Assembly: GCA_023525915.1 (NCBI GenBank)
Contig: CP026657.1
Span: 1,674,001 to 1,738,000, forward strand
Length of the DNA stretch: 64,000 nt
Reading direction: 5' to 3'
Origin: Acetispira formosa (nom. nud.)
Lineage (GTDB): Bacteria; Desulfobacterota; Desulfarculia; Adiutricales; Adiutricaceae
In this document: piece by piece, positions 58,612 through 64,000 of the stretch
Layout of the letters: each line of letters begins with the position of its first letter
How positions within the stretch are numbered: the stretch's first letter is position 1
The notes under the pieces: model-generated
Told to the model about the DNA's origin: nothing
The model's database searches: none
Seen by the model: only the letters and a program-made list of their open reading frames with translations
Program-made: the position numbers and the translations under genes

Positions 58612-60006
58612 TCAGGCCACAGCGTTTTTAAGCGCCGCGGCCACTAAATCGAACTGGTCTTCCCGAATCGTTCTGACATCCAGTAATAGCCGACCCTGAA
58701 AGGTTCTGACAATGACCGGCGGTTCGTTTTTTCGCAAACGCTCTTCCAGAAGAGGTTCCGAAAGGCGCTCGCTTTTGAGGGCCACGGCTTGGGAGGGCAG
58801 CGGTTTTTCCGGGGCCGCGCCGCCGCCGGTCTGGCTTTCGGTGGCCACAACCTCCAGCTCCAGCTCGGCCCCGGTGGCGGCGATGGTCCGGCACAAAGCC
58901 TCGGCCTTGGCTTTCAGCTCTGAAGGTGAGGCGAATAGCATGGCCAGGGTGGGAATTTTGCTGAAGGCTTCTTCAGGGTCGAGATACATTTTCAGGGTGG
59001 CTTCCAGGGCGGCCAGAGTCATTTTATCCACGCGTAAAGCCCGGGCCAGAGGGTGGGCTTTCATCAGGGTGATTAAATCGCGGCGGCCGGCCACCAGCCC
59101 GGCCTGGGTTCCGCCCAAAAGTTTATCACCGCTGAAACAGATGAGGTCAACTCCCTCTTTGAGCACTTGGCGAACCGTCGGTTCATCCTGAATTCCCAAG
59201 GGCAGAAGGTCGGTGAAAGTGCCGCTGCCCAGATCGTAGACCAGCGGCAGGCCGCCCGCCCTGGCCAGTTCGCTCAGCTCTCTCAGTTCCGGCTGTTCGG
59301 TGTAGCCGATGATCCTGAAATTGCTGGTGTGGACTTTCAGGATACCGCCGGTTTTTTCCCGGTCAATGGCCTGAGCGTAATCACGCAGGCGGGTTCTGTT
59401 GGTGGTGCCCACGGCTTTGAGGGCCACCCCGCCCAGTTCCATGATATCTGGAATGCGAAAGGCCCCGCCGATCTCCACCAGTTCTCCGCGCGAGACAATC
59501 AATTCCCGGCCGCTGAACAAGGCGGCCATGATGAGCATGACGGCGGCCGCATTGTTGTTGACGGCCATGGCCGCCTCACATCCCGTCAGCCGGGTCAGAA
59601 TTTTTTCCAGGTGGGCGTGGCGGCTGCCCCTGGCCCCTTCGGCGGTATCATACTCCAGGGTGGAATAGGATGAAGCCACGGCCGCCGCATGAGCGGCCGC
59701 CTCGGCGCTCAAGACCGCCCGGCCCAGATTGGTGTGCAGAACCACGCCTGTGGCGTTGATGACCGGGCGCAGGCTGAAAAGCTGCTCAGCTTTGGCCTCG
59801 GCCGCTATGTCGGCCAGTAATTGAGCCTGTCCCGGCACGGAGGTGAGGCGTCCGTCCAGAATCCCGGCCCGGATTTTTTCCAGAGCCCGGCGGATTGATT
59901 CCACCAGAATGTGCCGGGGCAGAGCCGCCAGGCCCGGTTCGGCCGTCGCCGCTTCCAGAACCAGGTCAACTTTGGGGATGGCTTTCAACGTTTGCCTGGA
60001 ATCCAT
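58612..60006 (-). CDS. selA: L-seryl-tRNA(Sec) selenium transferase SelA
   Basis: A 464-residue PLP enzyme converting Ser-tRNA(Sec) to Sec-tRNA(Sec). Landmarks: [64 protein letters not shown] and the PLP-lysine motif [19 protein letters not shown] chose the Met at 60006 ([13 protein letters not shown]), which gives the usual N-terminus; an in-frame Met at 60051 would add 15 residues. It is cotranscribed with selB. selC (tRNA-Sec) was looked for and not seen in the window. Confidence 0.96.
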   Translation of the reverse strand: MDSRQTLKAIPKVDLVLEAATAEPGLAALPRHILVESIRRALEKIRAGILDGRLTSVPGQAQLLADIAAEAKAEQLFSLRPVINATGVVLHTNLGRAVLSAEAAAHAAAVASSYSTLEYDTAEGARGSRHAHLEKILTRLTGCEAAMAVNNNAAAVMLIMAALFSGRELIVSRGELVEIGGAFRIPDIMELGGVALKAVGTTNRTRLRDYAQAIDREKTGGILKVHTSNFRIIGYTEQPELRELSELARAGGLPLVYDLGSGTFTDLLPLGIQDEPTVRQVLKEGVDLICFSGDKLLGGTQAGLVAGRRDLITLMKAHPLARALRVDKMTLAALEATLKMYLDPEEAFSKIPTLAMLFASPSELKAKAEALCRTIAATGAELELEVVATESQTGGGAAPEKPLPSQAVALKSERLSEPLLEERLRKNEPPVIVRTFQGRLLLDVRTIREDQFDLVAAALKNAVA

Positions 60007-60139
60007 ATATTTACTCAACCTCACCTCGCTAAATTTGCGTTGCAGACCCATTGCCTTGAGATGGGCCGAAATTTTTTCTCCGGCCCCATTTACTTCTCTA
60101 ACCCTTTATCTATATTTGAAAATTATAGCACAGCCACAT

Positions 60140-60176
60140 AAAAAAGGCCCCGCATTTTTCAGCTACGCGGGGCCTG
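60140..60176 (-). terminator. Strong minus-strand terminator upstream of selA
   Basis: AGGCCCCGC (from about 60146) pairs with GCGGGGCCT (to about 60175), and on the minus strand the stem is followed by six to seven Ts. It ends transcription coming from the right before selA, although no intact minus-strand gene lies within 750 bases; it may be a leftover of a lost gene or serve an undetected small RNA. Confidence 0.75.
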
Positions 60177-60204
60177 GACACGAATTCAATACAAATGTCA
60201 TACG

Positions 60205-60880
60205 GTTCCTATCCCGCTGCCGCCACTGGCTGGGCAACGGCGAATTGTAGTTCACATTGAAGGCCTGTTTGAGAAGTTCGACCGCGCCCGCAAACTGGTA
60301 CAACCCGCGTTGGATAGTAATGATATTTGCATTTCCTTGCAATATAGTTCATCAAAAAAGAGTGGCAAGCCGTTGTTTCGCGGATGGGGAACCTGCAAAA
60401 ATGGCTAAATATCATGGGACGATTTAGCTTCTTCCGATGATGAATACGAAATCGAGAAATATTCACTTTATGCTGAAGATGTTTTGTTCAACAGAACGAA
60501 CAGCGCGGAACTGGTGGGCAAGACATCTGTTTATCGTGGAGAACACCCCGCATTATATGCCGGATACCTTATTCGGTTAAATTATAGGAGGGTTGATGTT
60601 GTTGGGGAATATTTGAACTATGTTTTAAATTCTCCAAATGCAAAAAAGTATTGTAATTCTGTAAAAACAAAAGAACTATGCAACATTATTGACCAGATCG
60701 ACATGATGAAAAATCTATCCTGGCCCGCGCTTTTCACAACGAGTTGGGCACAAATGAACCAACATAAGAAGGCCACTTAGAACTTATTAACGAGTTGTTT
60801 CGGCAGCAGGATATATCCAGCAAGAAGTCATTCCAAGAGAAAAACGCTTTATACGACGTAAATTTGGGATGATGCTTAGG
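60205..60880 (+). pseudogene. Decayed type I specificity subunit (HsdS) gene
   Basis: Homologous pieces occur in different frames: RIVVHIEGLFEKFDRARKLV near 60238, EIEKYSLYAEDVLFNRTNSA and ELVGKTSVYRGEHPALYAGY from 60450 to 60560, YLNYVLNSPNAKKYCNSVKT near 60610-60665, and ARAFHNELGTNEPT, the usual HsdS end, near 60725. Stops and frame changes separate them, so the gene is dead. No hsdM or hsdR is near. A second HsdS remnant lies at 35.8 kb. The stretch 60781-60933 shows nothing else. Confidence 0.78.
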
Positions 60881-60933
60881 TAGTAGTGCCGCTCAGTCAA
60901 TCGGGCTACGACCGTATGGGCATAGTGTTCTTG

Positions 60934-62178
60934 TCACAGCAGCTTGCTCGGAAATGGATAATTCAAGGTCACGCCGCCCTTTAAGGTGACACGAGAAGAC
61001 CTTAGATCAGGAGAGGCGAAGGAATCGTACTTCAAAAGGTTGCCCATAAACCTGGCGGCGGCTTTGGCCGCTTCATCGCCTACGCGATAGCGCCCGAAGG
61101 TGTAAAGCTGATGCTCCGGCAGATGTTTTTTAAAGTCCTGCCAGTATTTATCACTATTGATCCTGTGATTTAAAATCATCTCTGTAGACAGGATATTCAA
61201 TGGGGCGATAATTTGGGCAAGATTTACTGAAATATTTGCTCTATTTAAAAGAAAGGTGGTGTAGTTAAAAATCGCCTGGGGTGAAATGGAAGGCATTTGC
61301 TGAGTGTAGATTGGTATGCTGCGGATGCCCAAGGCCAGATTGGTGGCTGTGGTGCCGGATATAAAGGAAGTCATCACAACATCGGCCGCCAATCGCAGCA
61401 AGGTATTGAATCCATGATCGTTTGTGAAACTTATGTTGGGGCCGCTGATATTAACCGGCCGGTCAAACTTACCGTCGTGAGAGTAATGGTGGCCTACCAG
61501 ATCACCTTTAATTACTAAGTTGACATGCCTGGACAAAGCCAACAGGCCTTCTTCCACATCGTCTGTGCACAATGGAGAACTCATATAAACGACGACTGGC
61601 AGGTCGGGATTGAATTCCGCCCCAAGTTTTTGAGCCAGGATGTCCTGCAATGACTTTTTATCTTTTTTGCGATACTGAGCGGGCAAGTTGGCAGTGTGGG
61701 TCAGCCCGGTCACGACCCGCTCGGTATTTTTGGCGCCCACGCCAACTATGGGATATTTATTGGAATCACAGAAAAAATCCCCCTGGGTACTGCTGAACAA
61801 TTTCGTTTCATTGGGGAAAAAGGCCAAATCGTTCTCGCGCATCAAATCATCCGTTGGTCCCTCATCGGTGGAGCCATACTTATGGTGGATATACCTAACT
61901 GCCGGATTTTTATCCAACTGTTTTTTTAAGTCTAACGGGCTGATAATGGTGCATTGTTCAACCAGAAAATAGATGTGATTATCCACAGCCTGGCCGTAAT
62001 CATTCTTCACAGTTGTGATGCCGGCCTCTTGAATCTGACTCAAAGATTCGGAAAAGCGGTTTTCAAAATTATCCCCATAATAGAAAACCACAGACTTGGG
62101 ATCCATCTGCAGCATCATGGGCACAAAGTTAAAAGGCGCCACACTGTTGAAGATGTCAACTACAGCCAGCTTTTGCAT
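60934..62178 (-). CDS. Unknown protein of a surface-modification-type cluster
   Basis: A 414-residue soluble protein; ATG 62178 is behind GGGGG and overlaps the end of the CysC-like gene by 23 bases, so the two are translationally coupled. No signal peptide is present. Features such as VVVYMSSPLC, HVNLVIKGDLVGHHYSHDGK, LLRLAADVVMTSFISGTTAT and NLALGIRSIPIYTQQ recall the C-terminal half of GT-B-like or CDP-glycerol-type transferases, but I cannot assign a family with confidence. The context of a nucleotide kinase-like and a methyltransferase gene suggests transfer of a modified group to a glycan. Confidence 0.55.
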   Translation of the reverse strand: MQKLAVVDIFNSVAPFNFVPMMLQMDPKSVVFYYGDNFENRFSESLSQIQEAGITTVKNDYGQAVDNHIYFLVEQCTIISPLDLKKQLDKNPAVRYIHHKYGSTDEGPTDDLMRENDLAFFPNETKLFSSTQGDFFCDSNKYPIVGVGAKNTERVVTGLTHTANLPAQYRKKDKKSLQDILAQKLGAEFNPDLPVVVYMSSPLCTDDVEEGLLALSRHVNLVIKGDLVGHHYSHDGKFDRPVNISGPNISFTNDHGFNTLLRLAADVVMTSFISGTTATNLALGIRSIPIYTQQMPSISPQAIFNYTTFLLNRANISVNLAQIIAPLNILSTEMILNHRINSDKYWQDFKKHLPEHQLYTFGRYRVGDEAAKAAARFMGNLLKYDSFASPDLRSSRVTLKGGVTLNYPFPSKLL

Positions 62179-62716
62179 CAATGCCCCCAAGTTTCTCGAT
62201 AATTATTTCCGCAATCATTTCTGGAGTTAAAGACGGATCGGTGATATGCACCTGAGGCGAGACGGGTTCTTCCGGCACAATATCGCGCCCCCAGATAGGC
62301 CCCGGGCTTTGCCCGGCCGGCGGAGCGTAAAGCGCCTTATTGTCCCGGCTGCGGCGGACAGCTTCAGGAAAATCGAGAAAAACCTCGAAATAGCCGGGCA
62401 GGTGGGCCCTGTTCCACTGTTGAATTTCATGAAACATGGTGATGGTGGAACACACAACCGTCAACCCTTGATCAGCGGCATGCTTATATATAAGGCTGCA
62501 GGCCCTGGCGTCCCGGAGACGTGATTGACGATCAAAACCGCCGCCTCCGACAGGCGCTATAATATCACGAACATGATGGCCGTCATACCAGATCGCCGGG
62601 CTGGTCAACATCGGCAGCAGGGTCTGGGCCAAAGTTGTTTTACCCGTAGCTGAAAGCCCGGTTATCCAGATAACTTTTCCTTTATTGTTCATATATTCTT
62701 CCGCCATATTATTCAT
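62156..62716 (-). CDS. CysC-like P-loop kinase (adenylylsulfate-kinase family)
   Basis: A 186-residue protein with Walker A GKVIWITGLSATGKTTLAQT, then AIWYDGHHVRDIIAPVGGGG, SRLRDARACSLIYKHAADQG and FEVFLDFPEAVRRSRDNKAL, the layout of APS kinases. The usual DGD-x-x-R is DGHHVRD here, so APS itself may not be the substrate. CysC homologues outside sulfate assimilation include the cytidine diphosphoramidate kinase of Campylobacter capsule synthesis. The first Met (62716) overlaps the upstream methyltransferase stop (ATGA); Met62692 is an alternative with a GGAA ribosome site. Confidence 0.75.
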   Translation of the reverse strand: MNNMAEEYMNNKGKVIWITGLSATGKTTLAQTLLPMLTSPAIWYDGHHVRDIIAPVGGGGFDRQSRLRDARACSLIYKHAADQGLTVVCSTITMFHEIQQWNRAHLPGYFEVFLDFPEAVRRSRDNKALYAPPAGQSPGPIWGRDIVPEEPVSPQVHITDPSLTPEMIAEIIIEKLGGIDAKAGCS

Positions 62717-63318
62717 GGGCGATGCACTATTACGTTGAAGCGGGTCGTATAAAAATGGCCTTCCGTCACTTTTATGGAAGCCTTATGTCCGCATATATCC
62801 ATGATCCAACTGACAACTTCATCCTGTTTATAAAGGAGATGACTGTCATCATGAGATTTTATTGCCAAATCACCTATATAGGCCCGGCGAGCCTGACGGA
62901 GCATCTGGCGGAGCACTTCTTTGGCATAGTCATGGGAAGGAAAATACTGGAAAGCGCTGAAACACAGACAATGAGAAAAGAAATCATCGTGGAAAACCGC
63001 CTCATGGGCACTAAAATTCAGCACCGCATTGCCAAGGGTTTGGCGGTGTTTCCTGGCAATCACGGCCGAACGTTCAGTGCCGACATAGATTATATCCGGC
63101 GCCTTCCTCAGTATCGCGCTGCTCAGAAATCCTCCGCCGCAGGCTATATCCAAAAAGCGGTCTTCCTGTTTGACCTCCAGGTCGCTGATTATCGAGGCCG
63201 CGATTTTGTCTATATTGACATTTTCCACATGGTTATAGCCGCAAAGGGCTTTCAGTTCCGTATCTTCACGGCCTTTGCGATTCCATACGGCGTCCCAGTC
63301 AAACGCTGCTTTGTTCAT
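62713..63318 (-). CDS. SAM-dependent class I methyltransferase
   Basis: A 201-residue methyltransferase. Motif I is FLDIACGGGFLSSAIL, followed by VGTERSAVIARKHRQTL and a poorly conserved motif IV region (HCLCFSAFQYFPSHDYAKEV). The substrate is unknown. Start ATG 63318 is behind CAGGAGAAGA. It overlaps the CysC-like gene, so both act in one pathway, for example methylation of a surface or small-molecule group. The 212 bases upstream (63319-63530) contain an AT-rich promoter-like region and no gene. Confidence 0.82.
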   Translation of the reverse strand: MNKAAFDWDAVWNRKGREDTELKALCGYNHVENVNIDKIAASIISDLEVKQEDRFLDIACGGGFLSSAILRKAPDIIYVGTERSAVIARKHRQTLGNAVLNFSAHEAVFHDDFFSHCLCFSAFQYFPSHDYAKEVLRQMLRQARRAYIGDLAIKSHDDSHLLYKQDEVVSWIMDICGHKASIKVTEGHFYTTRFNVIVHRP

Positions 63319-63530
63319 TTCTTCTCCTGATTATTATCTCTAAATCTTCGCGCACTTTACTTATCGTCATGGGAATTTGATTTAATAAACTGTCCTGAAA
63401 GTATTTGGTAAGAAACTAGGCGCAGGCGATTAAATAAACAATATACTTACAATTTTGCCAAAGGATCATTTTACCATATCAGCCTGAATATTGTCAACAG
63501 CTTGTACTCATTAGGCTTTTAATGAAGCCT

Positions 63531-64000
63531 TCAGCGATTTTCATATTCGGGCAGGAAAATGTTCCGCCATATTTTAATCAAACACCTCAAAATTAAAGAT
63601 GCGGCCATTATCAGTGTGCCCATGGCCGCGGCTTCAGCCACCTGCCCCGCGTCAGAGGCCTGCAGTGAAGCTACCGAAGCCGGGATCATATCTGGAGTGT
63701 AAATGAAAACTACGGCCGAAACTGTGGTCATAGCGCTGACAAACAAGTAAAAGGCGGCCTCCAGAACTGTGGCTATGCGCATAGGAAGAACAACCTTTAA
63801 AAATGTTGTCCAGATGGGGCGTCCCAAGGTCCGCCCCACGTTTTCATAGTTGGGATCAAGCCCGGATAATGAAGCTGAGCTGGTCAGATGGGGCAGGCTG
63901 TAAAAATGCACAATACTGTTGAGAACCAATATAAGCATCGAGCCATAAAACCAGTCCGGCAGCCCGTCCAAATGGTTGAAAGCCAGAATATAGGCCAAAC
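63531..64000 (-). CDS. ABC transporter permease, 2-aminoethylphosphonate type (N-terminus outside window)
   Basis: The visible ~155 residues are the C-terminal part of a binding-protein-dependent permease. SIVHFYSLPHLTSSASLSGL followed by DPNYENVGRTLGRPIWTTFL is the EAA-type loop region, and SAMTTVSAVVFIYTPDMIPA with SVASLQASDAGQVAEAAAMG resembles permeases annotated for 2-aminoethylphosphonate uptake. The frame is open to the window edge. The family name comes from recalled resemblance; other phosphonate, thiamine or iron permeases are close. Confidence 0.75.
   Translation of the reverse strand, partial: LAYILAFNHLDGLPDWFYGSMLILVLNSIVHFYSLPHLTSSASLSGLDPNYENVGRTLGRPIWTTFLKVVLPMRIATVLEAAFYLFVSAMTTVSAVVFIYTPDMIPASVASLQASDAGQVAEAAAMGTLIMAASLILRCLIKIWRNIFLPEYENR

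Noticed and set aside
58606..60200. A selC tRNA-Sec gene near selAB
   Set aside because: No class II tRNA with a UCA anticodon or a long acceptor stem was found around selAB or elsewhere by reading; the only tRNA seen is tRNA-Ser(GCU).

Overview
The window looks like the chromosome of an anaerobic, Gram-negative bacterium, most plausibly a deltaproteobacterial (Desulfobacterota) lineage. It carries a selenocysteine formate dehydrogenase next to an [FeFe] hydrogenase, selA/selB, molybdenum-cofactor genes, a signal-peptide-bearing CbiK-type cobaltochelatase under a cobalamin riboswitch (a Desulfovibrio-like trait), an MttB-family methyltransferase, an outer-membrane MipA protein and type VI secretion (T6SS) genes. 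The set fdhF(Sec)-hycB-hycB-hydA is the gene content of a hydrogen-dependent CO2 reductase (HDCR), so H2/CO2 or formate metabolism, possibly homoacetogenic as in termite-gut 'Candidatus Adiutrix', is a reasonable inference; taxonomy cannot be fixed from this sequence alone.

Layout. 1-10 kb: an acidic repeat protein (cut by the left edge), a small secreted protein, a GntR regulator, CheY-CheA, a UshA-like lipoprotein nucleotidase and a CstA transporter. 10-18 kb: cobalamin riboswitch plus cbiK, a palindrome-rich spacer, a two-gene type IIS restriction-modification system (fused double D12 methyltransferase plus AlwI/BstNBI-like endonuclease), and an MttB-family methyltransferase. 18-34 kb: XRE regulator, TetR-Bcr/CflA efflux operon, the HDCR operon (minus strand; Sec UGA and SECIS hairpin visible), mobB, MarR-SMR efflux, moeA, MipA, a DMT transporter, a PucR-type regulator and a YqaA-like protein. 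33.8-38.6 kb: a decayed island beside tRNA-Ser(GCU) with broken Lgt, nuclease, HsdS, integrase, PLD-like and DUF4417 genes. 38.9-56.2 kb: a T6SS cargo island with hcp, two vgrG modules, two DUF4123 chaperones, a VasX-like effector, a C39-like cysteine-peptidase effector with a candidate immunity protein, a PAAR-like protein, and three related lipoproteins, one of them frameshifted by a 29-G tract. 56.2-60 kb: IS481 remnant, selB, selA. 60.2-64 kb: an HsdS pseudogene, then a minus-strand cluster of a 2-aminoethylphosphonate-type permease, a SAM methyltransferase, a CysC-like kinase and an unknown 414-residue protein.

The genes fit together: SelA/SelB, MobB and MoeA serve the selenium- and Mo/W-dependent formate dehydrogenase, while CbiK and MttB belong to corrinoid chemistry. 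selC is not seen here.

The spacers hold several repeat systems that known features do not explain: six copies of a ~160-178 bp terminal-inverted-repeat element, all oriented with the flanking genes and several sitting just upstream of start codons (two in the HDCR operon); and a set of long near-perfect palindromes whose centres are conserved while their arms differ. These, the phase-variable-looking lipoprotein and the type IIS system are the most interesting items.
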